The notes: a model not told the origin generated them from the letters alone. A stretch of DNA of 64,000 nucleotides from Blautia sp. (GCA_029257775.1 JARIAQ010000019.1:124001-188000), one strand, 5' to 3'. Positions 9,901 through 19,010 are shown, counted from the first letter of the stretch. Program-made: numbers and translations.

Positions 9901-10079
9901 ATGAAAATACCAAAACTCAAGGGGAAATCACATTGGGCATGGGTAAAGAAATTGCATCTGTATGTGAATGTAATCTTATGGAAGAAGATTTGTTGGAAGA
10001 GGTTCAACATACAGAACATAGTTTTAACTTTGTTATAAAACCATTTGAAATTAAGACTTATCGTGTAACTTTAAAATAA
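6978..10079 (+). CDS. GH38 alpha-mannosidase
   Basis: 1033 residues with no signal peptide, so cytoplasmic. Family GH38 marks: the zinc-binding HxD in 'CIGHTHIDVAWWWTVEQT' (H243, D245), 'SSQPQLYEFLKERYP', the nucleophile D355 in 'WLPDVFGYSGALPQ', and 'NQFHDILPGSSIHEVYE' further on. It hydrolyses terminal alpha-linked mannose. The length matches bacterial cytosolic class II enzymes. AGGAGG precedes ATG 6978. It lies 14 bases before a GH2 beta-mannosidase and downstream of a sugar importer, so the likely role is trimming imported mannosides, perhaps N-glycan fragments. Linkage preference cannot be read from sequence. Confidence 0.93.
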   Translation: MWFLDKRIQVICDELKKLVTVKTMPMENVLYKEGRFFYPSEADAFESEWQEFTPKTMKWYGPDKHYWFRVDYTVPEELAGKTLRLHMKTQIEEWDDARNPQFLIFLNGEEAQGMDMNHRIMQMTTDAKPGETWRLDIQAYTGILHSEFDMIMEMQLVDRKIEKLYYDLVVPLWAFSRMEKDDKNRMDIETVLNNTINLLDLRNPYSEAFYESIKKADSYLEKALYEEMTGYNDVIATCIGHTHIDVAWWWTVEQTREKVARSFSTVLKLMDEYPNYKFMSSQPQLYEFLKERYPKLYGRIKERVKDGRWEPEGGMWLEADTNLTSGESLVRQFLYGKRFFKDEFDVDCKVLWLPDVFGYSGALPQIMKKSGIDYFMTTKLAWNQIDKMPYDTFMWKGIDGSSVFTHLVTTLGVGQSENDFFTTYNGMLHPDALMGGWKRYQNKDINNDILISYGYGDGGGGPTREMLETSKRMEKGIKGVPKVRQEFSKKYFDELYDKVKDNRRLPTWEGELYFEYHRGTYTSMARNKRSNRKCEVLMMNLELLELLASWKGFVYEKEEMDKMWKVILLNQFHDILPGSSIHEVYEVTKKEYAELEAEGKNMLTSSMQNIAEDGEFVTLFNTLGFERSDVIELPKEMTGALVAEDGTRYPIQTLEDRAMAYVENLPSKGYESYKVCTDADDVKPFTRNGNILETPFYIVKLDENGLFTSIFDKKNNREVLQQGKKGNLFCMYEDKPMCYDNWDIDIYYTEKCWDIEQLTKLEWKEEGPVCTVLEIERQVSNSVIKQKVYFYADMARIDFETYVDWKEHQHLLKVHFPVDIHTDEAAFDVQFGNLTRKVHTNTSWDMARFESCGQKWMDLSEGHYGVSLLNDCKYGHSVKDSVIGLTLIKSGIEPNPVTDQEEHFFTYSLYPHAGNLRDCDTVRESYSLNYPVLVKENSKNQERASLLSSNQKNIMIETVKVAEDGNGIIIRVYEYENTKTQGEITLGMGKEIASVCECNLMEEDLLEEVQHTEHSFNFVIKPFEIKTYRVTLK

Positions 10080-10093
10080 GATTGGAGAACGAA

Positions 10094-12514
10094 ATGAAAA
10101 AACAGATTTTGAATGAAAATTGGAAATTATCATGGAAAGATAAATATTTGGATACACAGGTACCATTTTCTGTTTATCATGATTTATTACAGCATGAGGA
10201 GATTGAAGATCCTTATTACCGTGATAACGAGAAGGATGCTCTTCCATTGTCAAGAGAGGACTACACATACTCCACAGAATTTGATGTATCAAATGAGGTG
10301 TTGGAGTGCAGTCAAATATGGCTGAAATTTTTAGGTGTTGACACACTGGCGGACATTTATCTTAATGGTGTGCTACTGGGCAATACATTTAATATGCATC
10401 GCACATGGGAATTTTCTGTAAAGGAATTATTAAAAGAAAAAGGCAATTTTATGGAAGTAAAATTCCATTCTCCAATTCTTTATATGGAGGAACAGAATCG
10501 CCTTCAGGGAAAAATTCCATGTAATACAGATACAATTGATGGATTTCCTTATTTAAGAAAGTCCAATTGTATGTCTGGTTGGGACTGGGCACCAAAGCTT
10601 CCAGATATGGGAATTTTTAGAGATGTTCTTTTAGAAGGAATCCATGAGGATAAGTTTACAGATGTATATGTGCGTCAGTTCCATGAAAATGGAGAAGTAA
10701 AACTTACATTTCAGGTAAAAACACTTCAGGGAGAAAATGCGGATTATTCCATAACGGTTACAGCACCAGATGGGACTATTTTTACAGAAAAAGATTCACC
10801 AAAGGAGATGTTGATAACAAATCCTATGCTCTGGTGGCCAAGAGGATATGGAGAACAGAATCTGTATACGGTAAAGGTAGAGTTATTAAAAAATGGAAAA
10901 ATAGAAGATGTGTGGGAACGCAAAATCGGATTACGTACTATGACCATGCATATTGAAAAAGATCAGTGGGGTGAAAGTTTTGCTCATGAAGTAAATGGAA
11001 AAACAATTTTTGCTATGGGAGCTGATTATATTCCAGAGGATTGTTTCCTTCCAAGAACAAACAAGGAACGTACAAAAGAATTATTGGAACAGTGTGCACT
11101 GGCAAATTATAATGCGATTCGTGTATGGGGTGGCGCATATTATCCAGAAGACTGGTTCTATGATTTATGTGATGAATATGGGTTTTTAATTTGGCAAGAC
11201 TTCATGTTTGCATGCTCTACATATCTTTTGACAGATGAATTTGAAGAAAATATTTCCCGTGAAATTGAAGAAAATGTAAGAAGAATTCGTCATCATGCAT
11301 GTTTAGGATTGTGGTGTGGAAACAATGAAATGGAGGGTATGATTGTAGAAGGCTATACAAAAGAACCGAGACTTTTAGGTGATTATACAAGAATGTATAG
11401 CTATGTTATTCCTAAAATTGTTAAAAGGGAAGATCCAGCGACCTTTTACTGGCCATCTAGCCCATCTTCAGGAGGGGATTTTGATGATCCTCAGGATGAG
11501 ACAAGAGGTGATGCTCATTATTGGAAGGTATGGCATGGGTATGAACCATTTACAGGATATCGTAAACATAATTTCCGCTATGCATCGGAGTTTGGATTTG
11601 AGTCGTTGCCAGCCATGAAGACGATTGAAAGCTTTACATTACCAAAAGACAGAAATGTATTTTCTTATGTTATGGAAAAACACCAGAGAAGTGAAAATGG
11701 GTATGCAAAAATGATGGTGTATATTGCACAGTATTTCCCATATCCAAAAGATTTATCTCATTTGGTGTATGCTTCTCAGCTCATGCAGGCACAGGCTATG
11801 CGTTATGGAGTGGAGCATTGGCGTCGTAACAGAGGGGAATGTATGGGGGCGATTGTATGGCAGTTGAATGATTGTTGGCCGGTGGCTTCCTGGTCTTCCA
11901 TTGATTATTTTGGAAGATGGAAAGCTCTTCATTACTTTGAAAAACGTTTTTTTGCACCTGTGATGATTTCTTGTTGCGAAGAAGGTCTTTTGTCACAAGA
12001 TCCAAATATTAATGCAAGACAATATGAAGTAGAAAAAAGTATTCACCTTCATGTGGCAAATGAAACATTAAAAGAACAGAAAGTGATGGTTCGTTGGAGC
12101 TTGAGGGATAGTTTTTCCAATATTATAGGAGAAGAAGAAGAGAAAGAAGTTACAGTTGCGCCTTTATCTGGTGTATGGCTGGATAAGAAAGAATATCCAG
12201 AAGCAGATTTACAGGAACATCATGTGTACTATTCCTGTATTCAAAATGGCGAAGTAATTTCTGAAGGAAGTGTATTATTCTCTATGCCGAAATTTTATAA
12301 TTATGCAGATCCTCAAATTACAGTTACGAGAGAAGGAAATGAATTAATTGTAGAATCTCAGGCTTATGCTGCAAATGTAGAATTGTTAAATGAAAATGAA
12401 GACTGGGTATTATCAGATAACTATTTTGATATGGAAGCAGGCCAAAAGAGAGTACAGATTATTTCTGGTAATGCAGAACATATCCAAGTACGTAGTGTTT
12501 ATGATATTGCATAA
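10094..12514 (+). CDS. GH2 beta-mannosidase
   Basis: 806 residues from ATG 10094, which has GGAG seven bases upstream; a TTG at 10082 is less likely. GH2 layout: N-terminal jelly roll, immunoglobulin-like domain, then a TIM barrel. The acid/base is E412 in 'LWCGNNEMEG' and the nucleophile E499 in 'RYASEFGFESLP', both in beta-mannosidase context; 'MSGWDWAPKLPDMGIF' is also typical of that branch. It removes beta-linked mannose, such as the Man-beta-1,4-GlcNAc core link of N-glycans or mannan ends. No signal peptide. It closes the operon begun at 2468. Confidence 0.9.
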   Translation: MKKQILNENWKLSWKDKYLDTQVPFSVYHDLLQHEEIEDPYYRDNEKDALPLSREDYTYSTEFDVSNEVLECSQIWLKFLGVDTLADIYLNGVLLGNTFNMHRTWEFSVKELLKEKGNFMEVKFHSPILYMEEQNRLQGKIPCNTDTIDGFPYLRKSNCMSGWDWAPKLPDMGIFRDVLLEGIHEDKFTDVYVRQFHENGEVKLTFQVKTLQGENADYSITVTAPDGTIFTEKDSPKEMLITNPMLWWPRGYGEQNLYTVKVELLKNGKIEDVWERKIGLRTMTMHIEKDQWGESFAHEVNGKTIFAMGADYIPEDCFLPRTNKERTKELLEQCALANYNAIRVWGGAYYPEDWFYDLCDEYGFLIWQDFMFACSTYLLTDEFEENISREIEENVRRIRHHACLGLWCGNNEMEGMIVEGYTKEPRLLGDYTRMYSYVIPKIVKREDPATFYWPSSPSSGGDFDDPQDETRGDAHYWKVWHGYEPFTGYRKHNFRYASEFGFESLPAMKTIESFTLPKDRNVFSYVMEKHQRSENGYAKMMVYIAQYFPYPKDLSHLVYASQLMQAQAMRYGVEHWRRNRGECMGAIVWQLNDCWPVASWSSIDYFGRWKALHYFEKRFFAPVMISCCEEGLLSQDPNINARQYEVEKSIHLHVANETLKEQKVMVRWSLRDSFSNIIGEEEEKEVTVAPLSGVWLDKKEYPEADLQEHHVYYSCIQNGEVISEGSVLFSMPKFYNYADPQITVTREGNELIVESQAYAANVELLNENEDWVLSDNYFDMEAGQKRVQIISGNAEHIQVRSVYDIA

Positions 12515-12584
12515 ACTGGATAAAAATAAGATAGTTATTGACAGATGTTATGCAGTATGGTATAAGTTAATATAGACTAACTTT

Positions 12585-12645
12585 AAGAGGTTGTCGCATT
12601 GAGTGCATAATTTAAATGCTGTTTCATACGACAGCCTCTTTTTTT
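12585..12645 (+). terminator. Terminator-like palindrome A (dispersed family)
   Basis: AAGAGGTTGTCG and CGACAGCCTCTT pair over 12 bases, with a 32-base inner region and TTTTT after the second arm. It ends the mannoside operon. Its arms are shared with palindromes at 41749, 48179 and 59945. Confidence 0.85.
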
Positions 12646-12689
12646 GAGGAAGAATAAGTTAGAACTAACTATATGGTATGGAGGAAGTC

Positions 12690-13094
12690 ATGGAAAAGAC
12701 AAAACGTGGATTGTGGATAGGAAGTGGATTTTTAATGATGGGTATAGGTGCTGTTGGGGTTGTTTTGCCAATTTTACCTACATTTCCCTTTTTGTTGGCA
12801 GCATTATTTTGTTTTGCAAAAGGGTCAAAAAAATTAGAGAGTTGGTTTCTCAGTACATCCCTGTATAAAAAGCATTTAGAGCCATTTAAAGATAAGAAGG
12901 AGATGACGAGAAAAGGGAAATTTACAGTTATAGCGTCCATGACATTTTTTATGGGGATTGGATTTTTCATGATGAATCAGGTGCCTATTGGCAGAGCAAT
13001 TTTAGCGGTAGTTTGGGCGATTCATGTCATTTATTTTATTTTTGGAATAAAAACGGCAAAAAAAGACTGTATAGTAGGCGAGAATTTTAACTAG
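12690..13094 (+). CDS. DUF454 (YbaN-like) membrane protein
   Basis: 134 residues starting at ATG 12690 behind GGAGG. Hydrophobic segments near 9-45 ('GIGAVGVVLPILPTFPFLLA') and two more after residue 75 match the DUF454/YbaN family of small inner-membrane proteins of unknown function. The conserved 'FCFAKGSKKLESWFL' region between them is characteristic. It is followed after 15 bases by a heterodimeric ABC exporter and is probably co-transcribed with it, which suggests an accessory role for that transporter; this is inference from position only. Confidence 0.8.
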   Translation: MEKTKRGLWIGSGFLMMGIGAVGVVLPILPTFPFLLAALFCFAKGSKKLESWFLSTSLYKKHLEPFKDKKEMTRKGKFTVIASMTFFMGIGFFMMNQVPIGRAILAVVWAIHVIYFIFGIKTAKKDCIVGENFN

Positions 13095-13109
13095 AAAAGA
13101 GGATAAAAG

Positions 13110-14852
13110 ATGATAAAAAAGAGACTGGTAGGACTCTTGAAAGAGTCTAAGAAATATATTGTTCAAAATGTATTTTGGCAATGGTTAGGACTGTTAGCAC
13201 AGATTGCAGCAATTTTTGCAGTGGGATATTTGCTGGATACAGTTATGTTTGGGGATATTACAAGTTCTCAGGTTTTAAGAACGGGGATAATATGTGTTGT
13301 ATCGATTATTCTTCGAATGATTAGTGATAAGAAGGCGTCACAGGCTTCTTTTATGGCCAGTGCTGATGTAAAAAGAATTTTAAGAGAAAAGATTTATGAG
13401 AAACTAGTAAGACTTGGGGCATCTTATAAAGAAAAAATCTCAACGTCAGAAGTGGTACAGCTTTCTGTAGAGGGCGTTGAACAGTTAGAAACTTATTTTG
13501 GGAGATATTTGCCACAGTTTTTTTATAGCCTTTTAGCACCGATTACTTTGTTTGCAGTGTTGTCTTTTGTTAGCTGGAAGGCTAGTTTGGTACTTTTGAT
13601 TTGTGTGCCGCTTATTCCTATTTCTATTGTAGCAGTACAGAAATTTGCTAAGAGACTTTTGAAAAAATACTGGGGAAGTTATACAGAATTAGGTGATAGT
13701 TTCTTAGAAAATTTGCAGGGATTGACAACTTTGAAGATTTATCAGTCTGATGAAAAGAAAGCACAGGAAATGGATGAAGAAGCAGAAAAGTTTAGACGAA
13801 TTACTATGAAAGTACTTACCATGCAGTTAAATTCCATTAGTGTTATGGATTTAGTAGCTTATGGTGGAGCGGCCATTGGAATGATTGTTGTAGTGAAAGA
13901 GTATATCAGTGGAAACTTAGGATTTGCAGGGGCTTTTACTATATTACTGCTGGCAGCTGAATTTTTTATCCCGTTACGTCTCCTGGGATCTTTCTTTCAT
14001 ATTGCCATGAATGGCATGGCTGCCAGTGATAAAATCTTTCGTTTGTTAGATATGGAGGAAAGAGAGCAAGGAACACAGGAACTTATAGGTGAGGAGTTGG
14101 ATATTACTTTTGAAAACGTGAGCTTTTCTTATGAGGCAGAGCGTCCTATTCTAAAAGATGTGAATTTTCATATTCCTAAAGGACAGTTTATTTCTTTGGT
14201 AGGAGAATCAGGATGTGGAAAAAGTACTATTGCATCTTTAATTTTAGGAAGAAATAGGCAGTATCAAGGGAAAATCTCCATTGGTGGTGTGGATTTAAAA
14301 GAATTAAAAGAAAAAAGTTTGATGGAACACGTTACCATGGTAAGACATAATAGTTATTTGTTTAAAGGTACGGTGGAAGAAAATCTTCTTATGGGAAATT
14401 CCAGCGCTACACAGGAAGAAATGATAGAAGTGTTAAAAAAAGTTAATCTTTGGGAATTTTTAAAGGGGCAAGAAGGTCTTGGAACTAAATTAGCAGAAAA
14501 AGGAAGCAATTTCTCAGGTGGACAGTGCCAAAGACTTTGTATTGCAAGAGCATTACTCCATAATACGGAAATTTATATTTTTGATGAGGCAGCTTCTAAT
14601 ATTGATGCGGAAAGTGAAGAAATTATTATGGATGTAGTTCGTAAATTGGCACAGACAAAAACAGTATTATTGATTTCTCACAGATTAGCAAATGTAAAAA
14701 AATCCCATTGTATATACGTACTAAAAGAAGGTAAAATTGTAGAAACCGGAAGGCATAATGAATTAATGGAACAGGCGGGGGTATATAAGGAAATGTATAC
14801 CATACAAAAGAATCTGGAAAATTACGGTTTAGAACAGGAGGTGTCAGCATGA
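13110..14852 (+). CDS. ABC exporter half-transporter, CydD-like
   Basis: 580 residues. The N-terminal six-helix exporter membrane domain occupies roughly 1-310 and ends in 'GSFFHIAMNGMAASDKIF', as in CydC/CydD-type proteins. A nucleotide-binding domain follows with Walker A GESGCGKST (about 365-373), signature FSGGQ in place of LSGGQ, Walker B 'IYIFDEAAS' and a switch histidine in 'LLISHRLANV'. Its stop overlaps the next gene's ATG by four bases, so the two halves are translationally coupled and should form a heterodimer. The substrate is unknown: thiol export as in CydDC, heme or peptide are all possible. Confidence 0.85.
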   Translation: MIKKRLVGLLKESKKYIVQNVFWQWLGLLAQIAAIFAVGYLLDTVMFGDITSSQVLRTGIICVVSIILRMISDKKASQASFMASADVKRILREKIYEKLVRLGASYKEKISTSEVVQLSVEGVEQLETYFGRYLPQFFYSLLAPITLFAVLSFVSWKASLVLLICVPLIPISIVAVQKFAKRLLKKYWGSYTELGDSFLENLQGLTTLKIYQSDEKKAQEMDEEAEKFRRITMKVLTMQLNSISVMDLVAYGGAAIGMIVVVKEYISGNLGFAGAFTILLLAAEFFIPLRLLGSFFHIAMNGMAASDKIFRLLDMEEREQGTQELIGEELDITFENVSFSYEAERPILKDVNFHIPKGQFISLVGESGCGKSTIASLILGRNRQYQGKISIGGVDLKELKEKSLMEHVTMVRHNSYLFKGTVEENLLMGNSSATQEEMIEVLKKVNLWEFLKGQEGLGTKLAEKGSNFSGGQCQRLCIARALLHNTEIYIFDEAASNIDAESEEIIMDVVRKLAQTKTVLLISHRLANVKKSHCIYVLKEGKIVETGRHNELMEQAGVYKEMYTIQKNLENYGLEQEVSA

Positions 14853-16498
14853 AAAGAAGAAGCGGAATAAAAGTAATGGGACAATTAATTGGTCTTATTG
14901 TACCTCTTTTACATGTTATGGTGGCAGCAATCCTCTTAGGTATAGCAGGATTTTTATGTGCTATTTTCCTTACGATTTTAGCGGGAACTGCATTGATGCA
15001 TTTTGATACACCATCAATTGTAGCAATAAATATTAAGCTTTTAATTGTTTTTGCGGTTTTAAGAGGTATTCTTCATTATGCGGAACAAGCATGTAATCAT
15101 TTTATTGCGTTTAAGTTATTGGCAATTATTCGTCATAAGGTATTTGCAGCTCTTAGAAAATTGTGTCCGGCAAAATTAGAAGGTAAAGATAAAGGTAATT
15201 TAATTTCCATTATAACCAATGATATCGAACTTTTGGAAGTTTTTTATGCGCATACTATTTCACCCATTGCCATTGCGTTTTTTACTTCTTTGATTATGGT
15301 ATTTTTTATTGGAAGATATCACATATATGCAGGGATTTGGGCGCTTGTTTCTTATCTTTTGGTAGGGGTGGGTGTACCTTTATGGAATGGAAGAAAAAGT
15401 GCATCTACAGGAATGGAATTTCGTTCCGGTATAGGAGAATTGAACAGTTATGTATTGAATTCACTTAGAGGACTGGAAGAAACGATACAGTATGGACAGG
15501 AAGAAAACAGAAAACAGGAAATGTCTAAAAAATCTTTGGCACTTTTGGAAAAACAAAGAAAATTAAATCGTATGGAAGGAAATTCAAGAGCTCTTACGAA
15601 TTTATTGATTTTACTCAGTTCCTTTGGAATGTTGTTTTTTACATTAATGCTTTATGAAAATCAGCAGATTAGTATAGATGCAGTAGTTCTTTGCACTATT
15701 TCCATGATGGGGTCATTCGGTCCTGTAGTGGCTCTTTCTAACCTGTCTAATAATTTAAACCAAACATTGGCAAGTGGAGAACGTGTACTGTCAATTTTAG
15801 AAGAATCACCAAAAGTTGATGAAGTCTTTGATCAGAAAGAAGTAAATTTTGAAAATGCATCTTGTGAGCATGTGACATTTTCTTATGAAGATGAGGTAAT
15901 TTTAAAAGATTATAGTATTTCCCTTCCAAAAGGAAAAATTATAGGTATTCATGGAAGAAGTGGGTCTGGGAAGTCTACACTTTTAAAATTATTTATGCGT
16001 TTTTGGGACACAGACCAAGGAAGTGTGAATATTTCAGGAACAAATGTAAAAAATATTAATACAAAAAACTTGCGAAACATGGAAGCATATGTAACACAAG
16101 AAACATATCTGTTTCATGATACAATTATCAATAATATTAAGATTGCAAAGCCAGATGCGTCTAAAGAAGAGGTTGTAAAAGCAGCAAAAAAAGCTTCTCT
16201 CCATAGCTTTATTGAAAATCTTCCAAATGGATATGATACACAGGTGGGAGAGTTGGGAGATACTCTTTCTGGAGGAGAACGCCAGCGAATTGGAGTTGCC
16301 AGAGCGTTTCTTCATCAAGCACCGTTTATTATGCTAGATGAGCCTACTAGTAATTTGGATTCCTTAAATGAAGGGATGATATTAAAAGCATTAAAAGAAG
16401 AATGCGAAGAAAAAACAGTAATGTTGGTATCACATAGACAATCTACTATGAAAATCGCAGATCAGGTTTATGAAATGGCCAATGGAAGGATTTCGTAA
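14849..16498 (+). CDS. ABC exporter half-transporter, CydC-like
   Basis: 549 residues. The membrane domain covers about 1-330 and the ATPase domain has Walker A GRSGSGKST, signature LSGGERQR and Walker B 'FIMLDEPTSNLD'. It keeps both the canonical signature and the catalytic glutamate, whereas the partner at 13110-14852 has FSGGQ, giving an asymmetric pair. It ends the DUF454-ABC unit, closed by the long palindrome at 16550-16609. No cydAB cytochrome bd genes are nearby, so a CydDC role is not supported by context. Confidence 0.85.
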   Translation: MKRRSGIKVMGQLIGLIVPLLHVMVAAILLGIAGFLCAIFLTILAGTALMHFDTPSIVAINIKLLIVFAVLRGILHYAEQACNHFIAFKLLAIIRHKVFAALRKLCPAKLEGKDKGNLISIITNDIELLEVFYAHTISPIAIAFFTSLIMVFFIGRYHIYAGIWALVSYLLVGVGVPLWNGRKSASTGMEFRSGIGELNSYVLNSLRGLEETIQYGQEENRKQEMSKKSLALLEKQRKLNRMEGNSRALTNLLILLSSFGMLFFTLMLYENQQISIDAVVLCTISMMGSFGPVVALSNLSNNLNQTLASGERVLSILEESPKVDEVFDQKEVNFENASCEHVTFSYEDEVILKDYSISLPKGKIIGIHGRSGSGKSTLLKLFMRFWDTDQGSVNISGTNVKNINTKNLRNMEAYVTQETYLFHDTIINNIKIAKPDASKEEVVKAAKKASLHSFIENLPNGYDTQVGELGDTLSGGERQRIGVARAFLHQAPFIMLDEPTSNLDSLNEGMILKALKEECEEKTVMLVSHRQSTMKIADQVYEMANGRIS

Positions 16499-16549
16499 GA
16501 GAAAAATTATTAAAACTGAATACGTTTAGGTTTTATGATTTTTGTATAG

Positions 16550-16609
16550 GAGTGCAGAAACTTGATATGACCCCTGTCTATTCGACAGAGGCCATATCAG
16601 TCTGCACTC
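16550..16609. terminator. Long bidirectional terminator palindrome
   Basis: A 60-base imperfect palindrome between convergent genes: GAGTGCAG pairs with CTGCACTC, TGATATG with CATATCA and CTGTC with GACAG around the loop TATTC. T-rich sequence follows on the plus strand. It likely ends transcription from both sides. Confidence 0.75.
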
Positions 16610-16617
16610 TATAATTT

Positions 16618-17214
16618 TTATAAAGAATGATAAACATTAACTAACATATTAATTAAAAAATCCTGAGAAAAACGGCTGGTATCAATACATAATTGGTAAT
16701 TGGTCAGATTATTCCATTTTTGGTCAGTAAAAAATTCATAGTAGGATTTTCGGGTCTTATCCATTTTTTTAACAAGAGAACGAGCACTTTTCTCTTCTCT
16801 GCCTAAACGTTCCATAACTGTTTTTACCCGGTATTCATAAGGCGCATATACAAAAAGACTTAGACAGTCGTCACCCAGTATATAATTGGCACAACGTCCT
16901 ACAATAACGCAATCCTCGGTTTTTCCTAGTCGTTCGATGATTTTTGATTCTGTTTCAAAAAGGACATCATTCATCGGATGGAAATGATACTGTGGTTGCA
17001 TTTGCATTTGTTCATTAATTGGTAGACGCCATTGACTGGCTTTTTTTTCATCTACTTTTAACAATTCTTCATAGGGAATATCATTCTCTTCGCTGGCTAG
17101 ACGAATGAGTTCTTGATCGTAAAAGTGAATGCCCAGTTTTGTTGCCAATGCTTTTCCAAGAAGACGTCCGCCGCTTCCATACATACGATTAATAGTAATA
17201 ACACGATGACTCAT
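16618..17214 (-). CDS. Cytidylate kinase-like family protein
   Basis: 198 residues. An N-terminal P-loop-like segment 'ITINRMYGSGGRLLGKALA' and 'LGIHFYDQELI' match the cytidylate_kin2 family, distant relatives of CMP kinase that are common in Clostridia. A conserved 'DCVIVGRCANYIL' region and a basic lid-like stretch 'RLGREEKSARSLVKKMDKTR' are present. AAGGAGG precedes the ATG at 17214. True substrate is unknown; it should not be called Cmk. It is monocistronic and convergent with the ABC exporter. Confidence 0.8.
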   Translation of the reverse strand: MSHRVITINRMYGSGGRLLGKALATKLGIHFYDQELIRLASEENDIPYEELLKVDEKKASQWRLPINEQMQMQPQYHFHPMNDVLFETESKIIERLGKTEDCVIVGRCANYILGDDCLSLFVYAPYEYRVKTVMERLGREEKSARSLVKKMDKTRKSYYEFFTDQKWNNLTNYQLCIDTSRFSQDFLINMLVNVYHSL

Positions 17215-17453
17215 ATGAAATCCTCCTTTTTTCCGTTTACTTTGTATATGAAATTATAACATAAATAGTCCGAAAATTCTATAAAAACATCAATAAATGT
17301 GAGAAATATGTTTAGGGGAATAAAGACATAAAATCCCTTTTTTACTAAAAAATCGTCTTTCTATAGGTAAGATAGTTGCTTTTTTTTAAAATTTATATTA
17401 TATTAAATTAGGTAATGTCATTTTAGAAATGGCAGTATAAAGGAGAATAGAAT

Positions 17454-19010
17454 ATGGAGAATACAAATAGCAAAAAAAAGATGAGCTCGGCAAAGCGAAA
17501 GAAAAAGCGTGTTCGCAAAGCTTTTCGTATAGCTGGTGAGATTTTGGTTGGGATTCAAATTCTTGCGACTCTTGTTTTTATCGGCTTTACGTGGAGATTG
17601 GGTGTGATACCGGTTAAGTATGTAGTGGGATTTGCAGCATTACTTCTTGTTTTTGCAGCATTACTTTTTACCATGCAGATTGTAACTAGGGGAAAAGCAA
17701 TTGTTAGTAAGATTGTCAGTATTTTGATGTCTAATGTTTTGATATTTGGTTCTATATATATGTATCAAACCCATGATGCAATTGAGGAAATCAGTGGTGA
17801 TACTCTTGGGAAACAGGTACATAGTGTACTGGTTGTAGTCAGAAAAGATGATGTGGCTGAAAAAGTATGGGATACAAAAGACTATGTTTATGGTATTCAG
17901 TCCATTTCAGAGGACAGTGAGATGGCTGAGGCCATGAAGAAAGTCAATGCTGATGCGGGAAAAGAGGTTCTGACAAAAGAATTTGATACTTTGAATGATC
18001 AGGTAGCAGGGCTGTTAAGTGAAACAGTAGATACCATTATATACGATGAGAGTTTCAGCGGAATTATTGAAGAAGTTAATGAGGGCTATAACAGCAAGGT
18101 GAAAGTTATTGCACAATACAGCATTGAAAGTAAAAATGACAATATAACACAAGGGGTTTCTCCTGATGTAAATGTAAAGGAAGAGCCGTTTAATATGTTC
18201 ATTAGCGGTATTGATGTATATGGTCCGATTTCATCAAAAAGTAGAAGTGATGTAAATATTATCGCCACAGTAAATCCAGGAACAAAGCAAATTTTATTAA
18301 CAAATACACCACGAGATTTCTATGTGCCAATTCCAGAAGTTTCAAATGGACAGAAGGATAAATTGACACATGCTGGTATTTATGGTGTGGATAAGTCTAT
18401 GGCGTCTTTAGAAGAACTTTATGATATTGATATTCCGTTCTATACAAGAGTAAACTTTACTTCATTGATTACTATGGTTGATTTAATGGGTGGGGTAGAT
18501 GTAGAATCAGAATTTGAATTTACAACAAGTGGTGCTGGTGGCGAGATTATGGATGTTAAAAAAGGCATCAACCATTTTAATGGTGATCAAGCCCTTTCAT
18601 TTGCCAGAGAACGTTACAATGTTCCCGGTGGAGATAACCAGCGTGGTAAAGACCAAATGGCTGTAATTCAAGCTATGTTTAAAAAAATGATTACTCCAGA
18701 AATGCTGGTAAAAGCACCAAAGATGATTTCTGAGGTGAGCAACAGCGTAGAGACAAATATGTCTATGGAACAGATACAGAGATTAATCCAGAGTCAGATT
18801 AATAATGGCGGAGAGTGGACCATTAAAACAGTTGCAGCAGAAGGTACAGGAGATCAGGCGTTCTGTTATTCTGCACCAGGTACAGCTCTGTATGTTACAG
18901 TTCCAAATGAAACATCAGTTGCTAATATTAAGGTACTGATGGATAAAGTGGAAAATGGTGAAATGCTTTCAAGCGATGCACCAAATGAAACAGGTGAAGT
19001 AGTAGAATAA
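17454..19010 (+). CDS. LytR-CpsA-Psr (LCP) family protein
   Basis: 518 residues. A very basic N-terminus is followed by three membrane segments (about 25-110), then an external LCP domain with 'RSDVNIIATVNPGTKQILL', 'NTPRDFYVPI', 'HAGIYGVDKSM' and 'ALSFARERYNVPGGDNQRG', including the arginines that bind the polyprenyl pyrophosphate. LCP proteins attach wall teichoic acids or capsular polymers to peptidoglycan. A small hairpin (17416-17434, TGTCATTT/AAATGGCA) lies just before the AAAGGAG ribosome site and could influence translation. It stands alone; no polymer-synthesis cluster is adjacent. Confidence 0.92.
   Translation: MENTNSKKKMSSAKRKKKRVRKAFRIAGEILVGIQILATLVFIGFTWRLGVIPVKYVVGFAALLLVFAALLFTMQIVTRGKAIVSKIVSILMSNVLIFGSIYMYQTHDAIEEISGDTLGKQVHSVLVVVRKDDVAEKVWDTKDYVYGIQSISEDSEMAEAMKKVNADAGKEVLTKEFDTLNDQVAGLLSETVDTIIYDESFSGIIEEVNEGYNSKVKVIAQYSIESKNDNITQGVSPDVNVKEEPFNMFISGIDVYGPISSKSRSDVNIIATVNPGTKQILLTNTPRDFYVPIPEVSNGQKDKLTHAGIYGVDKSMASLEELYDIDIPFYTRVNFTSLITMVDLMGGVDVESEFEFTTSGAGGEIMDVKKGINHFNGDQALSFARERYNVPGGDNQRGKDQMAVIQAMFKKMITPEMLVKAPKMISEVSNSVETNMSMEQIQRLIQSQINNGGEWTIKTVAAEGTGDQAFCYSAPGTALYVTVPNETSVANIKVLMDKVENGEMLSSDAPNETGEVVE

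Noticed and set aside
13110..16498. Assignment of the ABC pair as CydDC for cytochrome bd assembly
   Set aside because: Sequence is CydCD-like, but there are no cydAB genes and such labels are often transferred wrongly among heterodimeric exporters.
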